Below, in pieces: positions 42,538 to 52,112 of a stretch of 64,000 nucleotides of DNA. The stretch's first letter is position 1; every line of letters starts with the position of its first letter. The stretch is from Thermincola carboxydiphila. GTDB lineage: Bacteria > Bacillota > Thermincolia > Thermincolales > UBA2595. The notes under the pieces were generated by a model. The model was given only the letters and a program-made list of their open reading frames with translations, had not been told where the DNA came from and ran no database searches. The DNA is taken from positions 29,236 through 93,235 of the forward strand of contig JAENZX010000012.1 in the NCBI GenBank assembly GCA_016841045.1, read 5' to 3'. The position numbers were made by a program, and so were the translations under genes.

Positions 42538-43392
42538 TCATTCTTTACGGTACATTTCATGTAACGTAATAACCGTTATCTCCGGTCGGCTTAAAAACCG
42601 CATATGGATGTCGTTTTCCCCCAACCCCCGGTTAACATACATTTGACTATTACCAACCCAATATAACCCTGAAAGGTACTTTTCATACCCTTTACTAACA
42701 TTAGTAAAAGGCCTTGGAACAAAAGGTATCATTATTTGGCCGCCATGGGTATGACCAACCAGAGTGAGATCAACGCCTGCTTTGGCGGCAACATTAATAA
42801 TTTCGGGAGTGTGGGCCAAAAGAATCTTTGTTCGTGAGCCGGTGCCTTTCAAAGCTTTTGTCAAATCTGCCTTTTGAGAATAGGGGTCATCTACCCCCAC
42901 TAAATAAAGGCTGTTACCTTTCAGTTTAATCATGGTAGACTCATTTACCAGGGCTTTTATATTGATATTAGCCAATTTTTCTTTGACCGCATTCTTATCT
43001 AAATAAGTATCATTATTACCGAAAACAAAATATGTACCGTGTTTTGCAATAAGGCCGCCTAATGCCATTTCAACATACTCGACTGGAATCTCTTCACTCT
43101 GATCAAAGACATCACCCGTAATAACTACCAGATCAGGCTTTAGCCTATTAACCCGATTGGCAATTTCATTATAGTCAAATAATTTTCCATGTAAATCTGA
43201 TAATTGGACAATCCGAAACCCCTCAAAAGCCGCAGGTAAATTCGTAATATAAACTGATTGCTCCTTTTCTTCAATCCACCTTGGTTCAATTCTCGCGACA
43301 TAGATAAATATTAGCCCAAATACCACAATATTAGTTATTATATATTTAACAATAAACCAGACAGCCTTCTTCAATATGTCTATTAAACTCAT
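42538..43392 (-). CDS. Membrane-anchored calcineurin-like metallophosphoesterase
   Basis: One N-terminal helix (about residues 10-35) is followed by a calcineurin-like phosphoesterase domain with VQLSDLHG, VITGDVFDQ, VFGNND, LLAHTPE and LVGHTHGGQ. The fourth motif is GNND rather than the common GNHD, so one catalytic histidine is replaced by Asn. Relatives in Gram-positives (YkoQ/YaeI-like) are thought to act on lipid or nucleotide phosphates. ATG at 43392 after GGAG is preferred over an upstream TTG at 43404. It is downstream of pglF and may be part of that operon. Confidence 0.9.
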   Translation of the reverse strand: MSLIDILKKAVWFIVKYIITNIVVFGLIFIYVARIEPRWIEEKEQSVYITNLPAAFEGFRIVQLSDLHGKLFDYNEIANRVNRLKPDLVVITGDVFDQSEEIPVEYVEMALGGLIAKHGTYFVFGNNDTYLDKNAVKEKLANINIKALVNESTMIKLKGNSLYLVGVDDPYSQKADLTKALKGTGSRTKILLAHTPEIINVAAKAGVDLTLVGHTHGGQIMIPFVPRPFTNVSKGYEKYLSGLYWVGNSQMYVNRGLGENDIHMRFLSRPEITVITLHEMYRKE

Positions 43393-43426
43393 AAAATTCT
43401 CCAATACTTATGGTTTGCTTAGAATA

Positions 43427-45337
43427 TTAATTGGTGGTTGCTGTTTCTTTATGGCTGTTAAAAACTTCCCGGCTGATTATGCTTCGGGTAAGAGGGCAGT
43501 TGTATGTAGGAACCATTTGCTTCAGAATATTTTTAACATCTTCAGCCTTTTCAGGACCTGATTTACCATTAACAACCTGTTCTATTTTCTTTAACATGAA
43601 TTCCAGTTCCTCCAAGGAAAACTCCCCTGGTTTGCTGACAAATATCCGGTTATGTTTTGTTGCCGTAACACCCTCTTCATTAGTAAGTATTTCTTCAAAC
43701 AGTTTTTCCCCCGGCCTGACACCGGTATACTTAATCTGAATGTCAACATTGGGCTCAAATCCAGAAAGCCTAATGAGGTCATGAGCCAAGTCCGCTATTT
43801 TAACAGGTTTGCCCATATCCAGGATAAAAATTTCACCGCCCTTGGCAAAGGCTCCGGCCTGAATCACTAACTGGACTGCTTCCGGGATAGTCATGAAATA
43901 GCGAACCATATCAGGATGAGTTATAGTAATCGGTCCACCTTGTTCAATCTGCTTTTTAAACAGTGGAATCACACTGCCCCGGCTGCCAAGCACATTGCCG
44001 AAGCGAACTGCCACAAATTTGGTTCTACTTGTCCGGGCCATTCCCTGAATATACATCTCAGCTATCCGCTTGGTAACACCCATAACACTGGACGGATTGA
44101 CAGCCTTATCAGTGGAAATCATGACAAAACGTGATACACCATGTTCATGAGCACAATCAACTAAGTTTTTTGTCCCAAAACTATTGTTTTTAACTGCCTC
44201 CGCAGGATTCCTCTCCATCAGCGGAACGTGTTTGTGGGCTGCTGCATGAAACACAACTGCCGGTCGATATATTTCAAATACTTCCCTGAGACGTTTGTAA
44301 TCCTGAATATCGGCAATGACAGTTTCAATCTGTAAACTTGGAAAGGAGCCTGATAACTCCATTTCGATATCATAAATGCTGTTTTCACCATGACCTAACA
44401 GAATCAGTTTTTGGGGCTGGAAGGGCGATATCTGACGGCACAGTTCGGAACCAATTGACCCACCCGCTCCTGTAACCAGAACGATCTGGTCTGTAACATA
44501 GTTTGCTATTCCCTGAAGATCTACCTGAACAGGGTCTCTGCCCAGTAAATCTTCTACATTAACCTCACGAATCATGCTAACCGAAATATTATTTACAAGG
44601 TCGCCTACTCTGGGCAAAATCTTGATTTTAGCACCGGTGTCTTTGCAAACAGCTATGATTTTGGCTATTTCGGATTTAGAGGCTGATGGGATAGCGACAA
44701 CAACCTTCTCGATATTAAATTTTTTAATGACCTCAGGTATCTTTTCCCGCCCGCCTAAAACAGGCATCCCTAGAACTTGAAGATTCCATTTTGACCTGTC
44801 ATCATCAATAAAGGCAAAAGGATATAACTCCGGATTAACTGCCTGTTTTAGCTCTTTAGCTATTAATACACCGGCATCTCCTGCTCCGATTATCAAGGTT
44901 CTGCGATTATAGGTGCGGTTTGCCTGATTAAGATATGAATCCCTGACCATTCTCCATGCAAAACGGGATCCACCTATTGATACTATTATCAATACCGAGG
45001 ATAAAAGGTAAATTGAACGCGGGATAATAAACCAGTTAAAATGGGTATGTATTGTAACAGCCAAGAGAGCAAAAACCAACTCTGAAATAAATGTTGCCTT
45101 GACCAGAGAAACCAGTTCTCCAATGCTTGCATACTGCCACATCCGGCGGTACATGTTAGCTCTGTTGAACATAATCAAAACAATGACAACATGAGCCGTA
45201 ATTACATGAGGCAGGAGAAGATAGTAATTCTCTTGAATCTGAAAATCAAATCTTAGAAAATAAGCCATAGTAACAGCTGCCGCAACAATAAGGGCATCTA
45301 CTAGGTTTAAGAAAATGATTCGTTTCTGATAACTCAT
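43427..45337 (-). CDS. pglF: UDP-GlcNAc 4,6-dehydratase, PglF/CapD-like
   Basis: Membrane-bound dehydratase/epimerase that would start UDP-bacillosamine synthesis from UDP-GlcNAc. It has four N-terminal hydrophobic helices (residues about 10-130), a first Rossmann domain (TLIIGAGDAGVLIAKEL) and a catalytic SDR domain with VLVTGAGGSIGSELCRQI, FHAAAHKHVPLMERNP and MISTDKAVNPSSVMGVTKR. The SDR tyrosine of YxxxK is replaced by Met in MGVTK, as in the PglF/CapD/WbpM group. ATG at 45337 (MSYQKRI) avoids a 32-bp overlap with the aminotransferase gene; an ATG at 45391 is the alternative. Confidence 0.9.
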   Translation of the reverse strand: MSYQKRIIFLNLVDALIVAAAVTMAYFLRFDFQIQENYYLLLPHVITAHVVIVLIMFNRANMYRRMWQYASIGELVSLVKATFISELVFALLAVTIHTHFNWFIIPRSIYLLSSVLIIVSIGGSRFAWRMVRDSYLNQANRTYNRRTLIIGAGDAGVLIAKELKQAVNPELYPFAFIDDDRSKWNLQVLGMPVLGGREKIPEVIKKFNIEKVVVAIPSASKSEIAKIIAVCKDTGAKIKILPRVGDLVNNISVSMIREVNVEDLLGRDPVQVDLQGIANYVTDQIVLVTGAGGSIGSELCRQISPFQPQKLILLGHGENSIYDIEMELSGSFPSLQIETVIADIQDYKRLREVFEIYRPAVVFHAAAHKHVPLMERNPAEAVKNNSFGTKNLVDCAHEHGVSRFVMISTDKAVNPSSVMGVTKRIAEMYIQGMARTSRTKFVAVRFGNVLGSRGSVIPLFKKQIEQGGPITITHPDMVRYFMTIPEAVQLVIQAGAFAKGGEIFILDMGKPVKIADLAHDLIRLSGFEPNVDIQIKYTGVRPGEKLFEEILTNEEGVTATKHNRIFVSKPGEFSLEELEFMLKKIEQVVNGKSGPEKAEDVKNILKQMVPTYNCPLTRSIISREVFNSHKETATTN

Positions 45338-45359
45338 GCTAACCCCACACCTTATACGT

Positions 45360-46511
45360 TTATTTTCCTGTACATCTTCTAATAATTTCAATTACTCTAA
45401 ATTGCTCATCCTCTGTCATATTTGAGCCAGATGGCAGACACAACCCCGTTTCAAACAGCCGGTCTGAAACACTCTGGTCCAAATAGTGGGGATAATATTC
45501 ATATTGATGAAACAGCGGCTGTAGATGCAAGGGCTTCCACACCGGGCGGGCCTCAATGTTCTCTTCAGCCAGGCAATCAATTATGTCATTAACACTGACT
45601 CCACATCGGTCCTGGTCAACAGTGAGCGCTGTAAGCCACCTGGTGGATTGACCATACCTGGCTTCCGGCATAAATTCGATTCCATCTACCTCACAAAATG
45701 CAGCCCTATACCGTTCAAAAACTGCTCTTTTAGCCTGAACTCTTTGATCAAGGACCCGCAGCTGACCTCTGCCAATAGCAGCAAGCACATTGCTCAAACG
45801 ATAGTTGTGTCCAAGCTCGCTATGTTGGTAGTACTTTGCCGGATCCCTTGCCTGAGTCGCCCAAAAGCGAGCCTTTTCCAATGCTTGAAGGTCATCTGAT
45901 ACAAGCATTCCTCCGCCAGAGGTGGTAATTATTTTGTTGCCATTGAAGGAATAAATGCCGTATTTCCCGAAGGTCCCGCTTTTTTTCCCTTTATAGGTCG
46001 CCCCCAGTGATTCTGCCGCATCTTCTACAACCGGGACTTCGTATTTGCTGCATAAGTCCAGTAATGGTTCCATATCAGAACTTTGTCCGTAAAGATTCAC
46101 AATAATTACGGCCTTGGGCAGCTTGCCGGATTGTTCGCATGCTTTAAATGCTCTCTCCAAAGCTGCAGGGGACATATTCCAAGTCTCAGGCTCGGAATCA
46201 ATAAATACCGGTGTCGCACCCTGATAGAGAATAGGATTGGCACTGGCGACAAAGGTCAATGTTGAACAAAAAACAATATCCCCGGAGCCAATGCCTAAAA
46301 GTCTTAGAGCGAGATGAATAGCTGCCGTACCGGAACTGAGGGCAGCGGCCCCTCCTATTCCAACATACTCCGAAATTTCCTTTTCAAAAGCATCCACGTG
46401 AGGCCCCAAAGGTGCAATCCAATTAGTTGTAAATGCCTCCGCAATAAACTGCTGTTCATACTGCCCCATATGAGGTGAAGAAAGGTAAATTCTCTTAGCA
46501 GCTACAGTCAT
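45360..46511 (-). CDS. pglE: DegT-family sugar aminotransferase, PglE-like
   Basis: PLP-dependent transaminase that aminates the 4-keto sugar made by PglF. The 383 residues contain the DegT/DnrJ motifs LSSGTAAIHLALR, FVASANPILYQGATPVFID, VVEDAAESLGATYKGK and the PLP lysine in YSFNGNKIITTSGGG. The opening IYLSSPHMGQYEQQFIAEAF and TNWIAPLGPHVDAFE resemble C. jejuni PglE. It overlaps pglD upstream by 4 bp (ATGA) and lies 22 bp before pglF, so the four pgl genes form one operon. Confidence 0.92.
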   Translation of the reverse strand: MTVAAKRIYLSSPHMGQYEQQFIAEAFTTNWIAPLGPHVDAFEKEISEYVGIGGAAALSSGTAAIHLALRLLGIGSGDIVFCSTLTFVASANPILYQGATPVFIDSEPETWNMSPAALERAFKACEQSGKLPKAVIIVNLYGQSSDMEPLLDLCSKYEVPVVEDAAESLGATYKGKKSGTFGKYGIYSFNGNKIITTSGGGMLVSDDLQALEKARFWATQARDPAKYYQHSELGHNYRLSNVLAAIGRGQLRVLDQRVQAKRAVFERYRAAFCEVDGIEFMPEARYGQSTRWLTALTVDQDRCGVSVNDIIDCLAEENIEARPVWKPLHLQPLFHQYEYYPHYLDQSVSDRLFETGLCLPSGSNMTEDEQFRVIEIIRRCTGK

Positions 46512-47137
46512 TTCTTCGCAACCACCCTCCCAGGTATACCAAACACCTTTACATTACTTTCCACATCTTTGACAATAACCGAACATGCACCGATTACGAC
46601 ATTTTCCCCAATAGCTACCTGCTGAATGACAGCAGCCCCAATACCAATCCAGCTGTAATTGCCCACCTTCACATCCCCTGCAAGGTTAACCCCAGGACAG
46701 ATATGTACTCCTTCGCCAATATCACAGTCATGATCAACGGTCGCGCCCGTGTTAACGATACTGCCAAATCCTATGCTGGCCCCTGCATTAACTGCTGCTT
46801 TGGCAAAAACCACCGTTCCTGGCTTAAGTATGGCTGCCCTGCTGATAAAAGCAGTGGGATGGGATAGTATGGGAAGTCTGAAACCTAAATCTGAATAATG
46901 CTTAAGCAACTTAACCCTAAGTCCGTTATTTCCAATAGCCACAACCAGATCAGGATAATCCTGCAGATATTCCCGGGCCTGCAGTAAATTCCCCAATACA
47001 GGCCAGCTAAGTATGCTTCCTAGTTGTTTATACCTATCATCTAAAAAAGCAATTTTATCCCAGCGGCCATCATCTAATGCCAAATCGGCAACAACCTTAC
47101 CATGTCCACCAGCCCCAACTATAAGCAAACCGCTCAT
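46508..47137 (-). CDS. pglD: UDP-amino-sugar N-acetyltransferase, PglD-like
   Basis: Trimeric left-handed beta-helix acetyltransferase that would complete UDP-diNAcBac. The N-terminal Rossmann-type UDP-sugar domain ([17 protein letters not shown]) is followed by hexapeptide repeats from about residue 95: [35 protein letters not shown] and [15 protein letters not shown]. The His-Asp pair in TVDHDC fits the catalytic site of PglD/NeuD. It overlaps both neighbours by 4 bp. The NeuD family is related, but the neighbours decide for PglD. Confidence 0.9.
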   Translation of the reverse strand: MSGLLIVGAGGHGKVVADLALDDGRWDKIAFLDDRYKQLGSILSWPVLGNLLQAREYLQDYPDLVVAIGNNGLRVKLLKHYSDLGFRLPILSHPTAFISRAAILKPGTVVFAKAAVNAGASIGFGSIVNTGATVDHDCDIGEGVHICPGVNLAGDVKVGNYSWIGIGAAVIQQVAIGENVVIGACSVIVKDVESNVKVFGIPGRVVAKK

Positions 47138-47727
47138 ATCCCCACACCTCGAAACCTTGTCATTGTGGCATGGCCCTGTTGGCTAATCCCTTCCGGCTTT
47201 AAAATTCTAAGGAAGGTTAGCCACAAAATCTTCATATCCAGCCAAAAGGATTTATTATCTACATACCATACATCCAACTTAAACTTCTCTTCCCAGCTGA
47301 TAGCATTTCTTCCCTTAACCTGAGCCCACCCTGTTATCCCGGGCCTTACCTCATGTCTCCTGAACTGTTCACTATTATACAAAGGCAAATACTCCATCAA
47401 TAAAGGCCTTGGCCCGACAAGGCTTAATTCTCCCCTAATTACATTGAATAATTGAGGAAGTTCATCCAGGCTGTACCTGCGAAGAAACCTCCCAACGGAA
47501 TTAAGACGGAGGGCGTCCGGCAAAAGGTTGCCATCGGCATCCCTCTCCTCTGTCATAGTACGAAATTTATATATAAAAAAGGGATTTCCATGTAAACCAG
47601 GCCGTTGCTGTTTAAATAATACCGGAGAACCAAGCTTTATCCTGACTAAAACTGCTACAACAGTGAAAACAGGCGATAGTATTATTAATCCTATTAGTGC
47701 TGAAGTGAAATCAAATATTCGTTTCAA
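47134..47727 (-). CDS. pglC: Phosphoglycosyl transferase, PglC-like
   Basis: Monotopic membrane enzyme that transfers a phospho-sugar to undecaprenyl phosphate, the first committed step of glycan assembly. The 197 residues are the minimal catalytic domain: a re-entrant helix ([19 protein letters not shown]), [19 protein letters not shown], the [20 protein letters not shown] core with the catalytic Asp-Glu, and GPRPLL. The start is TTG at 47727, near GGTGAG. Being first of the pglC-D-E-F operon, it probably uses the UDP-diNAcBac made by its neighbours. Confidence 0.92.
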   Translation of the reverse strand: MKRIFDFTSALIGLIILSPVFTVVAVLVRIKLGSPVLFKQQRPGLHGNPFFIYKFRTMTEERDADGNLLPDALRLNSVGRFLRRYSLDELPQLFNVIRGELSLVGPRPLLMEYLPLYNSEQFRRHEVRPGITGWAQVKGRNAISWEEKFKLDVWYVDNKSFWLDMKILWLTFLRILKPEGISQQGHATMTRFRGVGI

Positions 47728-47950
47728 TTTTTCTCACCACACAAATTTTCTTTTTACTATTTAATAAATAAGACCTTTTAATAAATTAGACCGTTTGCCA
47801 GTATTTGCATTATTTTCATTATAATTGTTGGTACATGAAAACCGTGCTGAAATAGGTCGTCTTAAAATTAAAAACAATGTCGCTATAAATAAAACATTTG
47901 TCTATTCTTCGAAAAGTATATTCGCATATAAGTTGATTCAGTTATTACAA

Positions 47951-47989
47951 AAGAAAAAACTCATGAAACTAATTCCATGAGTTTTTTCT
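47951..47989. terminator. Strong hairpin terminator after galE
   Basis: AAAAAACTCATG and CATGAGTTTTTT form a 12-bp perfect stem with A and T runs on both sides. It lies in the 320-bp gap between galE and pglC on the minus strand and separates the two operons. The rest of the gap (47728-47950) is AT-rich, presumably holds the pglC promoter, and contains no gene. Confidence 0.9.
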
Positions 47990-48048
47990 CAGCGCCAAAA
48001 GTTAAAAGCATATTCATTTTAAGTTGCCTGATTCCTTAATAATTAACG

Positions 48049-49065
48049 TTATATTTCATCATATCCATGCGGATTATTTGACTGCCAACGCCATGCATCA
48101 GCACACATCTCTTCAATACCTTTTTTAGCAGTCCAACCAAGCTCTTTTTCTGCCTTCCCGGGATCAGCAAAGCATTGGGCTATATCTCCAGGCCTGCGAT
48201 TTGCTATGCTGTAAGGAATTTTCACACCATTTGCCTTTTCAAATGCATATATAATTTCTAAAACACTGTACCCTTTACCTGTCCCAAGGTTATACGAGTT
48301 AACTCCCGAAGTTGACATCAATTTTTCAAGGGCTTTCAGGTGACCTTTTGCCAAGTCAACTACATGTATATAATCCCGAACTCCAGTACCGTCAGATGTC
48401 GGATAGTCACCACCGAACACGCTAAGCTCCTTTAATTTGCCTATTGCTACCTGAGTTATATAGGGCATCAGGTTGTTAGGTATCCCATTGGGGTCTTCAC
48501 CGATTCGTCCACTATGGTGAGCGCCAATCGGATTGAAATAGCGTAATAGTGAAATACCCCATTGACTATCTGATGTGTAAAGATCCCGTAGTATTTCTTC
48601 TATCATTAATTTTGTGCGTCCGTATGGATTTGTTGCCCCCAGCGGAAAATCTTCGGAAATCGGCACCGTTTCGGGTAGGCCATAAACGGTTGCAGAAGAG
48701 CTGAAAACAATCCTTTTAACGCCAAAGCTCTGCATAACCTTACAAAGTATTAGTGTACCGGTGATATTGTTGTGGTAATAGTGCAGGGGTATTTGTACTG
48801 ATTCTCCGACTGCCTTTAGTCCAGCGAAATGAACGACTGCGTCTATTTGGTTTTCCCTGAACACAGTTTCTACTGCTGCTTCATCAAGCAAATCTGTTTC
48901 ATAAAACCTTAAATCTTTTTCGGTTATCTCACGCACACGCCGTAACGATTCTGGTTTACTGTTTGAAAAATTGTCTAGTACAACTATTTCGTAACCAGCA
49001 GTCAATAACTCTACACAAGTATGGCTGCCGATATAACCTGCTCCACCAGTTACAAGAATGGCCAT
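48049..49065 (-). CDS. galE: UDP-glucose 4-epimerase
   Basis: Extended SDR enzyme interconverting UDP-glucose and UDP-galactose (possibly also the N-acetyl forms). The 338 residues show the NAD loop [32 protein letters not shown], the catalytic Ser/Tyr/Lys in FSSSATVYG and [12 protein letters not shown], and [19 protein letters not shown] at 49065 has a GGAGGGG site just upstream. It appears to be transcribed alone, with a terminator at 47951-47989, and supplies the glycan locus with UDP-galactose from galU product. Confidence 0.96.
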   Translation of the reverse strand: MAILVTGGAGYIGSHTCVELLTAGYEIVVLDNFSNSKPESLRRVREITEKDLRFYETDLLDEAAVETVFRENQIDAVVHFAGLKAVGESVQIPLHYYHNNITGTLILCKVMQSFGVKRIVFSSSATVYGLPETVPISEDFPLGATNPYGRTKLMIEEILRDLYTSDSQWGISLLRYFNPIGAHHSGRIGEDPNGIPNNLMPYITQVAIGKLKELSVFGGDYPTSDGTGVRDYIHVVDLAKGHLKALEKLMSTSGVNSYNLGTGKGYSVLEIIYAFEKANGVKIPYSIANRRPGDIAQCFADPGKAEKELGWTAKKGIEEMCADAWRWQSNNPHGYDEI

Positions 49066-49172
49066 CAGCCCAACCCCTCCTACATTCGAATTTAGAAAAA
49101 GCTATACCAATTGTTAGGTGTTTCCTAACGAGTCGTTATTATTATAACAAACATTCTAATTATTGAAAAATT

Positions 49173-49721
49173 TCATTCCACATAACCTATATCATTCTCT
49201 AATGATTTAAGCATCTGTTTTTTTTGACTATCGGTAATGCCTCCTCTAAGTGTCCACTTTTCATCGTACAAAGGTCTCTGCTTCATTAATTCTCTATTTT
49301 TTCTTAAATATTCTTCGGTCGTGCATATTACCTTCGCAGGATTGCCCACAACTAACCTGCCTTCGGGGATGTCTCTCGAGACAACGCTTCCAGCGCCAAT
49401 AATGACGTTGTTTCCTATTCTAACCCCCGGTAGGATAGTAGTGTTAGCGCCCACAAAAACATTGTCTCCAATATCAATACGTCCAATCTTCGCGTAATTT
49501 AGAAACATTTTGGTACTTGCATCATGTGCCAGGAGATGTACATTCGGGGCCAACGTTACGTTGTCACCTATCGAGATCAACCAGCAATGTGAATAATCAA
49601 TAACACAGCCTTGTTGTCTACTAAAGTTACTACCAACTTTCAACCCCATTCTAATCAAATGTTCTGTTGGGACTTCACCTCTTAACTTCCATCTGAGAAA
49701 GTTTATTATTTTTCGTATCAT
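49173..49721 (-). CDS. Hexapeptide-repeat acetyltransferase
   Basis: Left-handed beta-helix acyltransferase of 182 residues that would O-acetylate a sugar of the surface glycan. The repeats start near residue 30 and include ISIGDNVTLAPNVHLLAHDA, IDIGDNVFVGANTTILPGV and IGNNVIIGAGSVVSRDIPEG, ending in VVGNPAKVI, the CoA-binding end typical of WcaF/maltose acetyltransferase relatives. The His in LLAHDA is the probable catalytic base. ATG at 49721 follows GGGAGGG. Confidence 0.88.
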   Translation of the reverse strand: MIRKIINFLRWKLRGEVPTEHLIRMGLKVGSNFSRQQGCVIDYSHCWLISIGDNVTLAPNVHLLAHDASTKMFLNYAKIGRIDIGDNVFVGANTTILPGVRIGNNVIIGAGSVVSRDIPEGRLVVGNPAKVICTTEEYLRKNRELMKQRPLYDEKWTLRGGITDSQKKQMLKSLENDIGYVE

Positions 49722-49924
49722 AAAAATACCCTCCCGCCAACAACAGAAATAACATCACATAATTGTCCTCAATTAAAATATGAGTCTTTATAAATTATAA
49801 TTTATTTTTTACTAAACTTCTGTCGAAATTTGATTGTAATTTATTCAATATTTGTTGTTACATCTGTCGAAATATAATTAAACGAAATTAAAACGTATCA
49901 CATATTCGACCAAGGCATTAAAAT

Positions 49925-49973
49925 ACCCCTCAAAACAAGGTACACGAAAAAATGCAAGCCTGTTTCAAGGGGT
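49925..49973 (-). terminator. Terminator after the beta-helix gene
   Basis: ACCCCT and AGGGGT close a larger stem that includes AAACAAGG pairing with CCTGTTT. On the minus strand it follows the stop of the 49991 gene and is trailed by ATTTTAAT. The remaining 200 bp up to the acetyltransferase start are AT-rich with no gene seen. Confidence 0.7.
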
Positions 49974-49990
49974 AATGCATTACTACTAAC

Positions 49991-51937
49991 CTACCTGATA
50001 ATATTAAAGTATTGATTTCCTATGTATTTGGGATTTAGCATTTCTGATCCTATTATAGAGTTATTTTTGTCAGTAAAGTTGAAAATCCCCTTTGTTATGT
50101 TAACACCGTCAAAAATATATTTGTAATTTGTTTGAGTAAAATTGTTACCTTCCATTGTTGAATTACCGTCAGGAATTGTATAAGTTGTATCATACAGCTC
50201 AATAATCGGTTTCGCCGCTCGGTTTATAACTGTGTTATTTTTGAATAATAGATTTCGTGTTTTACCTGCTGAGAGGCGGACCAACGGCCGGTCTTTATTA
50301 ATAATAGCCATACATAGATTAAATATTGTCTCTACTCTATTACCCGAGGTACCATAGTTCATTTGGGAATTTACTAATTCACATTCATTCAATTGAATTC
50401 TGGTGGTATCACTATAAGTGAAAAAGGTGGAATCCGCAATAATACAACTTTCAAACAACTGTTCCGTATGCAAATTCATTTTTGAATTATTGATTTTACA
50501 GTTTTTCAAAACTAAACTAATTGCCTCTGCAGAAGCAACCTCAAGTGTACAATTTTCCATAATAGCATTTTTTATGTATGGCTTGCCTGTCGCTTTAATG
50601 GTACAATTATTCAGTTTTGTGCCCGGGGCTATGTCGGCAAGATGCGAATTAGTAAAAATCTCATTTGTCAAGGTAACTACCAATGACGAGAATGACGCTG
50701 TACGTACCGCACTATTACTATATTGATTATCCCTGACTTCACATAGTTCTCTTTTTATTCTATAGGTCACACTGCCACCATTGAACCAGTTGCCTATTAC
50801 TTTATAATTGGTCGTTCTCTCCCAGATATAAACCGTTTTCTGAAATTCATTCCCCTCAAATACCAGGTTGTCACCTGCAGCTACTACTAAATCATTGTTG
50901 TTATTCACGAACTTATTGTTTTTGAATACATAGTCTTGAATTAATTCAAAACCATCCTCAAAATCAACGGCATAATTAGCCATTGCACCTCCGTTACCTT
51001 CAAAGATATTATTTTCAATTGTCCATTGTTGACCACCACAAACGGCAAGGCCCAAACATCTGTTGCCTTTTATAAGACAATTAGTAAGCTTTGAATTTAT
51101 CGGAGGTTTAAGATTAGTAATCCATCCATAGTAGCCAATATTACTGACTATAGTGGCCTGAGGATAGACAAAATGAACATATTGGGAACCGAAAGGAATA
51201 ACCACCTTTTTAAATTGTAGGCAATTAGTCTTCTGAATAAAATTCATATCCTTATCATAAAAATAAGCAGTATATTCTCTATTCAAAAGATACGGATAGC
51301 CCAGATACCCAAGGGTGTATCCCAATTCAAATTGACCGCCGCACATACTTATATCATAAGGTTTGGCGGTTCTAGTCAAAGCGGTACTTTCTACCGGGAT
51401 GCCGTCATCTGAAATCCCACCCTGAACAACATCTCTGGTGTATAAGGTATGAAATCTATTTGTCGTCACAGGAATTCCACTTTCAATGCTTATTCCATAT
51501 CCCGTAACATTAGTAACAGTCATATTATCTATTTGCAAATTGTATCCGGTTTTAACTATTATTCCGCAGCCCCATTCATGTGAACCCTTTATAGTTAAGT
51601 AGTCATGGGTATCCTTGTCTCCTCTGACAGTACCGTTGGTAAGCTTTACGTTTTCAGCACCGTCCCTAAACTCAAATATTGAATATACCTCAGAACCGTT
51701 GGTATTAATTTGCATTGTTGAACCATTTAAATCAATAATTGTATTTTTAAGATCTATAACGATTGGATTCGCTTCATCTATTATGTAGGTACCGGTGGGA
51801 AATATTATTTTATTAAAACCTTGTTCCTTGGCATACTGTAAAGCCTGATTTAGACCAATAGACGTTTCCAGTGGGGATGCCCCAGTCTCCTTAATACCTA
51901 ATCGCTCCAAGTCTAGTTCAAACTTAAACTGACTCAC
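49991..51937 (-). CDS. Right-handed parallel beta-helix protein
   Basis: A 648-residue protein with pectate-lyase-type right-handed beta-helix repeats over most of its length (units such as LTNCLIKGNRCLGLAVCGG, WTIENNIFEGNGG and FKNNKFVNNNNDLVV). The N-terminus (DLERLGIKETGASPLETSIG, IIFPTGTYII) resembles the opening of phage tail-spike and depolymerase helices. A possible sandwich-like insert occupies about residues 200-275. No signal peptide or anchor is visible, odd for a carbohydrate-acting protein in a surface-glycan locus. GTG at 51937, eight bases after GGAG, is preferred to GTG at 51946, which touches that site. Activity, lyase or hydrolase, cannot be told. Confidence 0.8.
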   Translation of the reverse strand: MSQFKFELDLERLGIKETGASPLETSIGLNQALQYAKEQGFNKIIFPTGTYIIDEANPIVIDLKNTIIDLNGSTMQINTNGSEVYSIFEFRDGAENVKLTNGTVRGDKDTHDYLTIKGSHEWGCGIIVKTGYNLQIDNMTVTNVTGYGISIESGIPVTTNRFHTLYTRDVVQGGISDDGIPVESTALTRTAKPYDISMCGGQFELGYTLGYLGYPYLLNREYTAYFYDKDMNFIQKTNCLQFKKVVIPFGSQYVHFVYPQATIVSNIGYYGWITNLKPPINSKLTNCLIKGNRCLGLAVCGGQQWTIENNIFEGNGGAMANYAVDFEDGFELIQDYVFKNNKFVNNNNDLVVAAGDNLVFEGNEFQKTVYIWERTTNYKVIGNWFNGGSVTYRIKRELCEVRDNQYSNSAVRTASFSSLVVTLTNEIFTNSHLADIAPGTKLNNCTIKATGKPYIKNAIMENCTLEVASAEAISLVLKNCKINNSKMNLHTEQLFESCIIADSTFFTYSDTTRIQLNECELVNSQMNYGTSGNRVETIFNLCMAIINKDRPLVRLSAGKTRNLLFKNNTVINRAAKPIIELYDTTYTIPDGNSTMEGNNFTQTNYKYIFDGVNITKGIFNFTDKNNSIIGSEMLNPKYIGNQYFNIIR

Positions 51938-52033
51938 ACTTAACACTCCTTTGAGTTACATAAATCTTATTTATTTTTAGATCATAATATGCATTGTTGA
52001 GTCGCGATGTTAACATAACTTCTACAAGTCCAG

Positions 52034-52069
52034 AAAAAAACTCCCATACTATATATAGTAAGGGAGTTT
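52034..52069 (-). terminator. Terminator after the 52113 acyltransferase
   Basis: AAACTCCC (52038-52045) and GGGAGTTT (52062-52069) with an inner CTATATATAG palindrome; on the minus strand seven T residues follow. Confidence 0.9.
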
Positions 52070-52112
52070 GGCAAGCCTGAATTTTTATTTATAAGTTAAC
52101 CAAGTTTATTTT

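Noticed and set aside
49112..49129. Terminator GTTAGG-TGTTT-CCTAAC near galE
   Set aside because: A short stem without a T run on either strand and only a few bases from the galE leader; too weak to list as a feature.
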